47,918 nucleotides of DNA, taken from positions 1,017,214 to 1,065,131 of the forward strand of contig NW_022985177.1 in NCBI RefSeq assembly GCF_010093535.1, in the 5' to 3' direction. The notes below the pieces were generated by a model that worked only from the letters and a program-made list of their open reading frames with translations, was not told the origin of the DNA and did no database searches. The translations under genes and the position numbers were made by a program. Source of the stretch: Lindgomyces ingoldianus (Eukaryota > Ascomycota > Dothideomycetes > Pleosporales > Lindgomycetaceae). Of this stretch, positions 32,850 through 44,070 are shown piece by piece. Numbering within the stretch: the first letter of the stretch is position 1; every line of letters starts with the position of its first letter.

Positions 32850-33203
32850 AAGCTAGTGTTAGCGTAATAGGAAATTACTAAGCTTTAAGCAGCTAATAAG
32901 GCAGCTACATTTAGAAAGGCCTGCGCTTAACAGCTTAAAATAAGTTTAAGGCGCGCAGTAGCAGGAAAAAGGCAAAGAAGCAGGTGTAAGCTAAAGTAGA
33001 TAAGCAATTCTAAAGGCGCTGCAGACAGTGCAATTAGACTAGGCATAACGCGTAAACAGGTAAGCAAGAAGTAGAAGTAGTATCTAAATAATATTCTAGG
33101 CTGTACTGTACTCTATAGTGCTAGAGTGGGTTGTTATGGACTATAATAAAGTTTGTTGTGGTGTGGTCTTAGCAAAAGTGAGCAACTCAGGTGTGCGAGC
33201 AAC
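32850..33203 (+). mobile_element. Fot1-A copy 6, 3' fragment, little mutated
   Basis: It matches 29133-29555 of copy 4, with a short internal deletion, and keeps CpG and CpA sites that copy 4 has lost. The degenerate zinc-knuckle segment is at about 33020-33061. It breaks off inside the terminal repeat at 33203, after gcgagcaact, where a 30-bp minisatellite starts. No TA end is present. Confidence 0.82.
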
Positions 33204-33293
33204 TGCCAATCCCCAACACACCGATGCGGCTGATGCGAATCCTCGATACACCAATATGGCTGATGCCAATCCCCGACACACCGATGTGGCTAG
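33204..33293 (+). repeat. 30-bp minisatellite, three units
   Basis: Three 30-base units each containing a caccaatatg/caccgatgtg-type end. They keep one open frame giving (A)DANPRHTDV-type 10-residue repeats within the small frame 33118-33327. The left neighbour is a truncated transposon end. The length being a multiple of three fits a former coding repeat, but no gene can be shown. Confidence 0.75.
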
Positions 33294-34127
33294 AGAGGTG
33301 GAACAGACGCAACTAACCATAATTTAAACATGTTTTACACAACGCATGCTAGAGCAAACTGCATGCAAATTAGCATAAAGGTGCACTTACATTAGGTATA
33401 CATTTTTTTTTAAAAGAATATAAAAAACACATAAGGTGACAGAGAAACAGCGTTACTGGGGTTTATCTAAAGAAATTCTAACTAACTAGCGCGTCTAAAA
33501 GAGGAGATTCTGCTCAACTTTTTGTTCTGCAAACCCGAATATCTCTATTATTCACTGTACATCTTGCCAAGCCTTTTCTCTTATTGGTTTAAAAAAGCGC
33601 CGGATTAATGTCTTATTAGCCTATAAAACTTTCCACTACTTTTGCAAATATTCTTAATTTTTAAGGCAAATAAATATATTTTACTAGGTCTATTACTATA
33701 TTTTAGATATTTTAATGCAATATTATAATGCTGTGTTCTGTTATTAGTGGGCTAAAGTTTGCCCCTTTGTTACTGTTCACAGTTTTAAGGTGTCGCCAAG
33801 CCGGAATTGGTGTGTCGGCGTCTGTATTCTGGTACTACAGCATATCTTCCCAGCCTTACTCTAAGGAATGTCAAACCTATTGCTTATTGTCTGACTTTGC
33901 AACTGACCGACGCGGTACTCTGTATGAACATTGTTGGCGGCACGGGAGATTTTTTTTGTCTATATCTCCATTCTTCCTTTGTTATTGCTAAATTTTCCTC
34001 ATCCAAGCTTCCGAAAAGGAAGGCTCATACCTGCTCGTAATAAGCAGAGCAAGCTCTGCTAATAACAACTACAAAAACAATATCTGTTCCAACTCTCTCC
34101 TTAGCTAATTAGACTTCTTAACACACC
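33294..34127. other. Normal-composition DNA without a recognised gene
   Basis: 33427-33542 is the intact copy of the segment that is RIP-mutated at 30525-30640. Two overlapping frames (33728-33991, 33807-34040) have no recognisable content. The end of the stretch is the 3' flank of the secreted-protein gene on the minus strand. Confidence 0.5.
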
Positions 34128-34643
34128 CTACAACAATGCCATCACTGCTGCAAGAAAAACGAACGCCCCCTCTTCCTTAATCCCAATGTGCAAAGCCCCC
34201 ACCCCGCCCGTTGCATTAGGGTTAATTTTTCCTGTCACCGTGGCCAGCTGCACCACTCGCGCCGTAGTCTTACTGGGGGTCGTAGTTACAGGGGATGGGT
34301 AAACAACACTCTGCGCGCTAACAATGTCGCGTTCGCCTTTGATATTCTTACAGGTGGGATCTGATCCACATGCCGGCTTGTCGGTTCCGCAGCAGTGTCC
34401 GTAGTCCAGGCTAGCGCAGGTATAGGGTGTCTTGCCATTGGGGAGTTGACAGCATACGTTTAAACGATCGTGGCAGATGGTCGTTCCATCATTGGCGGAG
34501 CAGAGGATATCGAAGTTATTGGCTGGACATGATAATTGAGTGTCACGCTTTTGTATGCCTGCTTGCGCAGAACTGGAGAAACCTGCGCAGATGGCCTCCG
34601 CGAAGCGGAATAGGAAGAGGGTAAGAGTAAATAAATGGCGCAT
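34128..34643 (-). CDS. Cysteine-rich secreted protein, probably GPI-anchored
   Basis: I place the start at the ATG at 34643, giving 171 residues that begin with a signal peptide (MRHLFTLTLFLF, cut about residue 20); the longer frame upstream to 34901 adds a non-signal leader and is unlikely. A KR pair (32-33) may be a processing site. Ten cysteines follow (39, 48, 57, 64, 65, 76, 84, 85, 92, 98) including two CC pairs, then a Thr/Pro/Ser-rich linker. The C-terminal hydrophobic stretch after an NATGG-like site (143-147; tail 158-171) fits GPI attachment. It should therefore sit at the plasma membrane or cell wall. I recognise no named family; roles in wall biology or host interaction are only possible. 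Confidence 0.8.
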   Translation of the reverse strand: MRHLFTLTLFLFRFAEAICAGFSSSAQAGIQKRDTQLSCPANNFDILCSANDGTTICHDRLNVCCQLPNGKTPYTCASLDYGHCCGTDKPACGSDPTCKNIKGERDIVSAQSVVYPSPVTTTPSKTTARVVQLATVTGKINPNATGGVGALHIGIKEEGAFVFLAAVMALL

Positions 34644-35189
34644 GTTTTCTTTAGTTAAGATTAGAGCGCATAAGTAAGCGTAAGATAGAAAAGGGTTGTT
34701 AATTTTCATGGAGCTGTTGTAGAGCATAGGTCTCTTTATGTCGAACCAAGAAGTTCTTTCAGCCAATTTGACAAGATGGGTCACCACATGCATGCCGCGA
34801 TCCTTTCGTATTAGAAGATTAGTGGCATTACAATTTTGGGCAAAAAGTGTGCAAGGCAGAATATAGAACGACACAACTTTACTAGACTGGTATCTCAGCA
34901 TCTCTTTAGAAAGGCGCGAAGCGAATGGCTCATATTTAAGCGAAATTCAATAACTCTCCCAGGGGTGCTGAAACGCCTAGTGTCAAGTCCAAGAACTGTT
35001 CCTGTGGTGGTGATTTCTAGGCATTGTAGTGGATTGAACTCTAACTATTAAATGTGTAGCGCCTGTGGCTGCTTAGCTGTCTACCTGCAATTTCCCTCTA
35101 ACATCACGTCTCCACTATTCTTATCTCTCTTGCTCTCCCTTAGGGCTGGTGGCTGATTTGGCTGGATTCGGGGGCTTTGTCCTATAAAT

Positions 35190-35456
35190 TCATGTGGTAC
35201 TAACAGTGTTGTCAACAGCTAACATTGCGACTGCCTCTGCTTTATTAGGCGTAACCACGACATCCAGATGCTCGGCTTTTCCAGCGTTCAGGACATGGGC
35301 TGCCAACTCTTCAATCTGTGCCTCAACATTTTCGATATTCTTAGCCAGCGATAGTCTCAAAACTTTGTATCCATTGTAGCCAACCTTCTGCGTCCGTGAC
35401 ACTACCAAAGCAAGCGCTAAAGGAAACAGGAGTAAGGAGACGAGCATGGACTTCAT
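35190..35456 (-). CDS. M14 carboxypeptidase-type propeptide, without catalytic domain
   Basis: The 88-residue frame starts with a signal peptide (MKSMLVSLLLFPLALALVV). It is followed by a segment resembling the N-terminal pro-region of fungal metallocarboxypeptidase A (V.YNGYKVLRLSL, then an amphipathic helix, then HLDVVVTPNKAEA). Carboxypeptidase precursors continue into a ~300-residue zinc peptidase; here the frame stops after DNTVSTT and nothing downstream (35189 leftward) resembles a catalytic domain. Either this is the 5' remnant of a broken gene, or a stand-alone secreted propeptide that could act as an inhibitor. Sequence similarity is by my recognition of the family pattern; no search was possible. 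Confidence 0.7.
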   Translation of the reverse strand: MKSMLVSLLLFPLALALVVSRTQKVGYNGYKVLRLSLAKNIENVEAQIEELAAHVLNAGKAEHLDVVVTPNKAEAVAMLAVDNTVSTT

Positions 35457-35704
35457 GACACTGCTAAGATCGATGCAGCAATCAAGAAAGTGAAGTCAAC
35501 TTCGTGGACGTTAAGTTGTAGAGCAGTGCACACGGGATTTCAGGGCTGCTTAGTCCTATACCTGCCGTGTAACTTCGCTAATCATCACCTGCCCACCCAG
35601 TTTTACCGCCGATACCTGAAACTGTACCTAGTGTCGCGACATTGATCGGGCAGGTACTAAATCTTGTTGAAACCTGGGATTTGAACATGAGAGGCGGACA
35701 ACAG

Positions 35705-36527
35705 CTATTCATTTGTTTGCCGTAGGGCGTTAAACCTGGCAAACTGCGACGGCCAGGTGTCTGAGGTCGTGGAGATCTGGCGGGGAGGGGAGAATGCCTT
35801 GGCGATCCAGGATAGGCAGGTGACGGGAGTAAAAGTGGGCTTGGAGGTCTGCGCGATGTTGCCTGTCTTGAGAGGTGAATCTTGACCACGAAATTTTATA
35901 AATGTCATAAGCTTCGACAACCTGAGAACATTTCCTGAAAGACTGGGCTCCAGGGCTTGAACAGTTGACCGTAATGCTAAGATCCAAAGCCGTCCAACAG
36001 AAATGCCCAAGTTGGCTTCCCACATGGCCCTCTTTTGCTTGATATATTCTTGAAGCGGTTTGTAGGATGAGTCGATGAGATCATAGTACAGGGCCTGATA
36101 GCCATACAGATCTAAATGGCGACAAATCTTGAATGGACCGACGACGAAGTTTTGAAACTCTTCTTTTCCTTCTTCAACAAAGCTGACCAATACATCACTG
36201 ATGATACGTAATATCGGATGTTTGCGAGTACATGCGCTTCCAGTTTTCTTCAGCGTGCATCCCATCATGTGACCCAGTAGAGCCTGACTAGGCGTCGCAT
36301 CTCTAGCTCAGCGGCCTTCTCAATTGTTTTCTCATTTGGTTGTCTACCTGGCGAGGGCCCTGAACATTTTCTGACTGAAGCATTGCCCTTAAACAAATTA
36401 CCACGTCATCTTTGCCGTGGGTTGTCCCTACTTTTGATACGACAGCAGTCAAATGGTCTCCGGCAAATTGATAGGACGTCTCTGCGAGTGTGCAAGCGGA
36501 AGGAAACTTCTCTAAATGACTTTCCAT
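35705..36527 (-). CDS. Hypothetical protein, two exons
   Basis: The model joins 36527-36348 and 36283-35705, giving 252 residues; the 64-bp intron runs from GTAGAC to GTCAG and keeps frame. The protein starts MESHLEKFPSACTLAETSY and is a soluble, helical-looking chain with many aromatic residues in the middle (LDLYGYQALYYDLIDSSYKP). No signal peptide, membrane segment or known motif is seen. The C-terminal ~60 residues (after LRST) look less constrained, and overlapping minus frames (35889-35578, 36023-35730) exist there, so a further intron or a frameshift may be missed. Function unknown. Confidence 0.5.
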
Positions 36528-37057
36528 ATTCCTGCTGCCCCATAAATCTATGAAGCGCAGTAGAATGCAGAGACGAAGACTCTCCTCGATATGAGAGCGT
36601 TAGTTAAACGCAGTGCATAGAAGCCTAGTACTAGTGTACTAAGCAGAAGTGCTAGGTACATCAGAACTTTAAGCATTAAGCAGGGATAGTAGCAAAATAA
36701 ACTAGACAAAGACAGAGAAGCGCAATATAAAAATGCGTTCTGCAGGATGCTAGATTACAAGGTATGCACTATAGCCTCGCTATGCAAACAAAAGATATGG
36801 CATTAGTGCAAAGCAAAGAAATGCACCTTTTACAACTACTAGTAGAAAGCATGCGCACAATTTACTAATTTACTAGAGCACTTATACGTACAACTAGCAG
36901 CGTGCAAGGACAAGAAATACCCTATTTATTAAAAACATAAGGTTAATACAGTAGTAGTAAAAGCTACTTTTAATAATAAAAGGCTTAGAGTAATAATTAA
37001 TAGTAGATGCTTAACTACTCTAATTAGCTTAATATAGGTAGAAAAATAAAAATAAAT
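36528..37057. other. Edge between gene island and repeats, nothing recognised
   Basis: Composition drifts from normal to AT-rich. The middle keeps CpA and TpG (for example around 36770-36900), so it is not fully RIP-mutated. It matches none of the transposon families defined here. Confidence 0.4.
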
Positions 37058-37686
37058 AACGTACACCACAGGCAAGTTGCTTACACACCTAAGTTGCTTA
37101 CTTTTACTAAGACCCTACTAAACTACTTTTCCTATACTAATGCATTCCTAATAACACTACTTAAATATGCTAAAAGAATATTAAATATAGCTTACACTTT
37201 AGGCTTTTAAATAAAACATAACACTTTTAAAGCAACATGCTGCAGCTATATATAAAGTCTTTTAAAAAATAATAAATAACTAATATACTAGAAAACTTTT
37301 ATAAGCTAATTTTTATAGCTAACTTATAAAAGCTAAGTAATAATAAAAAGTAATTAATTATTAAGCATATACTTAAGCTATATTTGTAAGGAATTTCTTC
37401 TTAGCTAGTAGCTATAGCTAATAAAGCTAATTTTTTATACACTAAGCATAATCTAGGCTATATTAGCATAAACTAGCCTAGTATGTTTATAAAGTATTAT
37501 TTAAAGCTTAAAGTAAAGTTTAAAGTATAAGTATAGTTAGTAAATATCTAGCTTATTATAAAGCGTATTTTGTTAAAGTTATATATGTTATTATATTAAA
37601 TACTATACTTAGCCTTAATATTCTTTATAAGGTAAAACTAGCTTTAAATTACTTTAGAATTCTTATAAAAAGCTTTTTATAGTTAT

Positions 37687-39113
37687 TGTAACAATCCTTA
37701 TAAATCGTTCTATCTTAGATGGCCTAGAAGGCCCCTGTATCAGCCCTAACCCTGACCTAGCCCTAACCCCTGCTGTTACCCCTATTCTATTATGTATTTA
37801 GTCGCACCTTGCCTCTGTAGCTAGCTTAGTAGTTTTCTAATATCCTTTTATACAAGGCCTATAGGTGTTAATGGCATTCATAGGTTCTAAGTCCCTACGC
37901 ACTCCTATATGCCTCTAAGTAGATTCTTACTACATTTAGACCTATTATCTTGCCTGTGCTGTTACATTATATTAGAAAACTTACTTTTGCTAGTAATAGC
38001 CTTATTATAATATTACACTAATTATTTATTTAACTATGTCTAAGCCTAAGACATGTCTAATTTAGTTTAGGTTATAATACTTACACACTATTATATTAAA
38101 CTATTTAGTTTATAAACTAGATTCTATTAACCTTTAGTTAACTAAAGCCTTTAGGTTTAGAACTTTTTATCCTTTATAATTAGAATTGCCTTTAGAAAAG
38201 TTATAAAGAATGCGCTAAAGTAGAAACTTAAAGACTACTAATAACTTATTAAAATTAGAGATAACTACTAATGCCTAACTTTTAACTACTAACTTCTAAC
38301 TACTAACTACTACCTTGTTAACAGCTAAACCTGCGTCTATAGGACCTAAAGCTAGACCTACCTAATTTAAAGTTAACCTCTAGCAGTATATCTATGCTTA
38401 ATTATAAGCATAGCTTAAGCAGCTAATCTACTAAAACACTGCTAGGCAACTACTAAATTACCCCTAATAATGCCTTAAATTACTACTGCTACCTTAATAG
38501 CAAGAGACCTTTTAGGCACTCTTAATAATACTTAAATGTTACTTTACTAAACGCACGCCTAAGATTAATAACTGTATAGATAGTAATAAACAAAGGGTTT
38601 AATTATTAATAGGCTAGACATCTATAGATTACTATTAGAGCAGGCGCGCACACATAGCGTTTAGTTTAGAGGACACTGCTAGCAGTGCAAAGAAATACTT
38701 AGTAAGGACACCTAGCTAAATTAGACTAGTTTTAGTTTAAGAAGGCAGAGGACATAACAGTAATACTTTATACTATAATTACTACTAATAAGGACTATTA
38801 GTCTACAGAGGGGGGGGTAGTGTAACAATCCTTATAAATTGTTCTATCTTAGATGGCCTAGAAGGCCCCTGTATTAGCCCTAACCCTAACCCGGCCCTAA
38901 CCTCTGCTGTTACCCCTATTCGTTACCCCTATTCTATTATGTATTTAGTTGCACCTTGCCCTTGTAGCTAGCTTAGTAGTTTTCTAGTATCCTTTTGTAC
39001 AAGGCCTATAGGTGTTAATGGCATTCCCAGGTTCCAAGTCCCCACGCACTCCCATATGCCTCTGAGTGGATTCCCACCGCATTCAGACCTATTGTCTTGC
39101 CTGTGCTGTTACA
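37687..39113 (+). mobile_element. Short gypsy derivative 1 (1,427 bp)
   Basis: LTRs are at 37687-37966 (280 bp) and 38821-39113 (293 bp). The second carries a 13-base tandem duplication around gttacccctattc, which explains the length difference. A perfect 5-bp duplication GTTAT flanks it (37682-37686, 39114-39118). The 854-bp interior has only the gag leader side and the region before the polypurine tract (cagaggggggggtag, ending 38820), so no pol is encoded. It needs another element's proteins to move. Confidence 0.88.
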
Positions 39114-39286
39114 GTTATAGTTATACTTAAACTTTACTTTAAGCTTTAGATAACACTTTATAAATATACTAAGCTAGTTTATGTAAACATAGCCTAGATT
39201 ATGCTTAGGGTGTAAAAGATTAGCTATATTAGTTATAGCTACTAGCTAAGAAGAAAATTCTTATATATATAGCTTAAGTAACATAC

Positions 39287-40824
39287 TGTAACAGCGCAGG
39301 TAAGACAAGAGATCTAAATGCAGTAAGAATCTACTTAGAGGCATATAGAAGTACATAGGGACTTAATAACCTAGGAATACTATTAACACCTATAGGCCTT
39401 ATACAAAAGACTATTAGAAAACTACTAAGCTAGCTACAGAAGAGAGGTGCAACTAAATACTTAGAGAAATAAGAGTACAGCAGGGGGCAGAGCAGGGTTA
39501 GAGCTAGGTTAAGTTAGAGTTAGAGCTAATACAAGGACCCTTTAGATAGGTTCTAGACAACCTAAGATAGAACAATTTATAAGAATTATTACACTATCCC
39601 TCTCTTTATAAACTAATAGTTCTTATTAGCAGTAATTAAAGTAGAAAATATTACTGTTATTTCTCTACCTTTTTAAACTAAAATAAGTCTAGTTTAGCTA
39701 GGTGTCCTTACTCTAAGTATTCCTTTACACTGCTAGCAGTGTCTTCTAAACTAAACGCTATGCGTGCGCGCCTACTCTAATAGTAATCTAAATTAATGTT
39801 AAGTCTGTCTGTAATAGAGGCTTACTATTATTTAAACATAGTTTCTTTGCTGTCTGTAAGGTTTTTAATCTTAAGCGTGTGTTTAGTAAGGTAGCTTTAA
39901 AGAAGCTTAGGGGCGCCTAAAAAGTCTCTTACTATTAGTGTAGTAGAGGTAATTTAAGAGATTATTAGAGCTAATTTAGTAGTTAGTAGAGGTTAATTAG
40001 AACTAACAGTTTTTAATCTAGTTAGCTGCTTTATTTATACTTTTAATTAAGTAATTTAGTTTTTAAAAGCTATATTACTATAGTTTAACTCTAAATCTAG
40101 TAGGTGTTTAGCTTTAGGTTTAATAAAACAAAGTTTAGCTATTAAAGTAAGTAGTTATTTAGCTTTAGTAGTAGGCATCTTGCCTTAGCTAGAGCTAGAG
40201 CATGTTATAAACTTTATACTAAGGTCTAAGAATAGTTAAAAGTTAAGTATTAGTAGTCTCTAGGTTTCTACTTTAGCATACTTTTTACAACTTTTCTAAA
40301 AGTAATCTTAATTATAGAGGATAGAAAGTTCTAAACCTAAAGTCTTTAGTTAATAAAAAGTTTCTAAAATCCTATCTATAATAACTAAATAATTTAATGT
40401 AATAGTGTGTAAAGATTATAACCTAAATTAGACACTTCTTAGAGTTAGACATAGTTAAATAAATAATTAATATAATATTATTAATAAGGCTATTACTAGC
40501 AAAAGTTAGTTTTCTAATATAATATAATAGCGTAGGCAAGACAATAGGTCTAAATGCGGTAGAAATCTACTTAAAGGCATATAGAAGTGCGTGAGGACTT
40601 AATAACCTAGGAATTCTATTAACACTTATAGGCCTTGTACAAAAGGATATCAGAAAACTAATAAGCTAGCTATAGAGGAGAGGTGCGACTAAATACTTAG
40701 AGAAATAGAGGTACAGCAGGGGGCAGGGTCAGGGCCAGGTCGAGTCAGGGTCGGGGCCGATACAGGGACTCTTCGGATAGGTTCCAGGCGACCCAAGATG
40801 GAACGATTTATGAGAATCGTTACA
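39287..40824 (-). mobile_element. Short gypsy derivative 2, minus strand (1,538 bp)
   Basis: On the minus strand its 5' LTR is 40523-40824 and its 3' LTR is 39287-39593, the latter preceded by a reverse polypurine tract (ctatccctctc at 39594). The interior has the same deletion join as short copy 1. Target duplication is imperfect: catac (39282-39286) and aatac (40825-40829). It sits six bases inside the left end of Fot1-A copy 8. The outermost ~90 bases of the 5' LTR (40735-40824) are hardly mutated. Confidence 0.85.
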
Positions 40825-41117
40825 AATACACTATAGGCAAGTTGCTTACACATCTAAGTTGCTTACTTTTGCTAAGACCCTACTAAACTACTCTTTTTAC
40901 ACTAATGCATTCTTAATAACGCTACTTAAATGTGCTAAAAAATATTAGATATAGCTTATACTTTAAGCTTTTAAATAAAATATAACACTTTAAAGTAACA
41001 TGCTATAGCTATATATAAAGTCTTTTAAAAATAATAAATAACTAAGATACTAAATAACTTTTATAAGCTAATTTTATAGCTAACTTATAAAAGCTAGGTA
41101 ATAATAAAAAGTAGGTA

Positions 41118-43299
41118 ACGTACCTAACAGGTTAGCCAGCCACACAGGTTAGCTAGCTACTTTTGCTAAGCCCCTACTACACTCTACCTATCTACATAAT
41201 GCTTTAACAACAACACTAGATTAAATCTTCTAAAGAATGTTAAATATAGCTTACTTTTTAAGCTTTTAAATAAAACTTAAAACTTTTTTTATAATATGCT
41301 ATAGCTATCTATAATGTCTTTTATATAACACTAAGTAATTAATGCGCTAGATAGCCTTTATAAGTAAAATGCTAGCTTAAATTAAGAAATTTAACTAAGC
41401 TTAAAAAAAAAGTAGTTATTAAGTATATACTTAAGCTTATTATACATAGATTTTTTTAAGCTTATAGCTATAGCTAATATAGCTAATTTCTTACACATAA
41501 AGTGTAATCTAGGCTAGGTTAGCTTAAACTAGCCTAGTATGTAGGTTAAGCACTACTCTAAGTTTATAATAAAGTTTAATTATAAGTATAATTATAAAAA
41601 AATACTTTATAAAAATTTAAAAGTTATCTAGAGCTAGTTTTACCTAGTAGCTAACATAAAAGCTAAGTATAGTATCTAAAATAAAAATATATATAACTTT
41701 AATAAGTTAAACTTTATAATAAGCTAGATATTAACTAAAGTAGTTATTATAGTGTTAAAGAAATAAAGACAGCTAAAGGTAATATAGTAAAGTAATAAAA
41801 AGTAAATAATAGTTATTTAAAGTATTAATATAATAAAGTAAGCTATTTTACTTTTTATTATTTTTAAGAGCTGCTATTACTTTTTTACTTAGTATAAAAA
41901 AAAATCTACTTTAAAACTAAGTTATTATAGTCTTTAAAAATAGCTAAATAATAAATAAGTTTAGGCTATAGTAGTTAAAGCACTTTAATAAGCATATAAA
42001 AAAAGTTATAAGCACTTATTAGCTTTTTATTATTAATAGCTATAAAAGCTATAACTTGCTTAATTTTTAGTAGTACTATAAAGAAAATAAGATTATTACT
42101 ATTTATATACTTTTACACTTATTACACTTTTTATAGCTTTTTAATATAAGTTATTTTACTTTTTTTAAAAAAGTGTATAGGCGCTAAGCTAAAGATTTTA
42201 TATATAACTAAATTATTTATATTATAAAACTTAAGTTCTTACTATGCTTTATATATGCCTATAATATAGTAATTACTTTTAGTAATATCTAAGAAGGGTT
42301 TTAAAGCGCTAGTTTAGTCTTATTTAACTTAAAATAAGTTAAAATAGCCCTTAATATTTAGTTACATACTTTATTACTACTACTACTTATTAATAATAAG
42401 CCTTAGTAGTTATAAACTCTAAGTAATACTTTTAAATTTAAGTTATAATTAATGCTTATAAAAGTAAAAATTTAAAAGTATGTAAATAGCTTACTAACAT
42501 CTATAATAAAGGCCTTTAAAAAGATCTTAAAGAGGGTAGTAATTATTACACATAAGCTAGTATTAATGTAAAAAAAGATTATAAAGCTTTAAGTAGCAAA
42601 TAAAGCTACTACATAATATAAATTATATAAAAGAAAGTAGAATTAAGTAAAAAAAACTTTAATAGTTAAAAATAAAGCTTATCTAACTACTTTAAAAAAG
42701 TTTAAAGTGTGTAGTAATAAAAAAAAAGCTAAAAACATAAGTGTACACTAAAAAAAGTAAGCTAAGTTAAAAGTAATATAAGTAGTGTAATTAAACTAGG
42801 CATAACTTACATACATGTAAGTAAGTAGTAGAAGTAGACTCTAAATAATATCTTATGTTATATTACTCTATATAGAGCTAAAGTAGGCTGTTTTGCGCTA
42901 GAATAGAGTAGTTTTAGTAGAGGCTTAGTAAAAGTAGCTGGCTAACCTGTGTGGCCGGCTGTCACGATTGTGCACGAGTAAGGTTATAGAGCTTCACGGA
43001 GGTCTAGTTCAATTACTACGTGAGGTATCATGGTAGGTACAAGACGTTGTGTGAGGAACAGGAAGGTTTAGAAGGAAATTAGCAATTAAATACTTAGCTT
43101 AGAAGTCTAAGCGCTTTAGGTATAAATTAAGCCTGTTCTAGGTTTAGTTAGTGTTAAGGCAGTTTGTGCTTAAGTTCATGTCTGTGTTGTGTCGTGTTCG
43201 TGTCAGAGGTGCACTGATAATACTCCGGTACGCGTCCGATACGGTTATGTCTGGGATCCGGGGAGGATACCGTGACACCGGCCAACCTGTTAGGTACAT
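41118..43299 (+). mobile_element. Fot1-B copy 3, about 1,859 bp plus a nested solo LTR
   Basis: TA lies at 41116-41117 and 43300-43301. Excluding the solo LTR and one ccggc it is 1,859 bp, full length. Transposase traces run in the plus direction (HTH part near 41480-41580, DDE start near 41690, CCHC knuckle near 42780-42825), all with stops from RIP. Its terminal repeats have partly lost the GGCC boxes. Confidence 0.87.
42960..43277. mobile_element. Solo LTR of family F (318 bp), little mutated
   Basis: TGTCAC..GTGACA with a perfect 5-bp duplication CCGGC (42955-42959, 43278-43282), inserted in the right terminal repeat of Fot1-B copy 3. Equal in length to the RIP-mutated LTR at 1879-2196; here most CpG sites in the right half survive. 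Confidence 0.92.
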
Positions 43300-43737
43300 T
43301 ACTTATACTTAAAACTTTACTTTAAGCTTTAAATAACTTTATAAATATACTAGGCTAGTTTATACTAGGCTAGTTTATACTAATATAGTTTAGATTATGC
43401 TTAGCGTGTAAATAACTAGCTCTATTAGCTATAGCTACTAAATAAAAGAAAAATCCTTACATATATAGCTTAAGTATATACTTAATAATTACTTACTTTT
43501 TATTATTACTTAGCTTATAAAGGTTATCTAGTGTGTTAGTTATTTATTATTATTTATTAAAAGACTTTATACATAGCTATAACATGTTAATTTAAGAGTG
43601 CTATGTTTTATTTAAAAGCTTAAATTATAAGCTGTATCTAACATTTTTTTAGCACGTCTAAGTAGTGTTGTTAGGAATGCATTAGAGTAGGAAGAGAAGT
43701 TTAGTAGAGTCTTAGCAAAAGTAAGCAACTTAGGTGT

Positions 43738-43910
43738 AAGAGGTATTAAGCAGGAAACACAGGTCACAGAGAGTGAATGTAGGATAGAGGGTAACGAGAG
43801 TAAACCTTAGGGTCGGAGGCAGAGATACGGAGACCGAGGAGCCTATATACCCCGTGCCAAGCCCTTAGGGTACTCAGGGGTTGGATAGCTGTAACATAAC
43901 TGTGACATCA
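43738..43910. mobile_element. Small insertion (about 173 bp) in the right terminal repeat of Fot1-A copy 8
   Basis: The terminal repeat breaks after cttaggtgt and resumes at ctaagcaactcgcc. The insert has normal composition and no RIP. Possible target duplication is ggtgt/gatgt (43733-43737, 43911-43915), with one mismatch, so exact ends are uncertain. It may be a short solo LTR (candidate ends TGTAAG and TGACATCA). Confidence 0.55.
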
Positions 43911-44070
43911 GATGTCTAAGCAACTCGCCTATAGTGTATGTTATATGCTTGATAATTACCTACTTTTTATTATTATTTAGATTTTATAAGTTAGGTATAA
44001 AATTAGCTTATTAAATTTATCTAGTGTGTTAGTTATTTATTATGTTTTTAAAAACTTTATATATAGCTAT

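Larger units (their letters stand above)
39281..43941. mobile_element. Fot1-A copy 8, nested in copy 7
   Basis: The left end acatac follows TA (39279-39280) and the right end gtatgt precedes TA (43942-43943). The flanks join to gcttaagTAtgcttg, the normal interior of copy 7. It contains short gypsy 2, Fot1-B copy 3 and the small insert near 43738. The sequences on either side of Fot1-B copy 3 are not contiguous in other A copies; about 350 bases are missing there. Confidence 0.8.

Noticed and set aside
33728..34040. Two overlapping plus-strand frames of 87 and 77 codons
   Set aside because: They overlap in different frames, show no recognisable content, and have an odd composition.
38870..38900. 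Telomere-like ccctaaccctaaccc in a gypsy LTR, also near 37741
   Set aside because: It lies within an LTR and aligns with gaccatgactcgaccc-type sequence of the related LTR, so it is part of the element and not telomeric.
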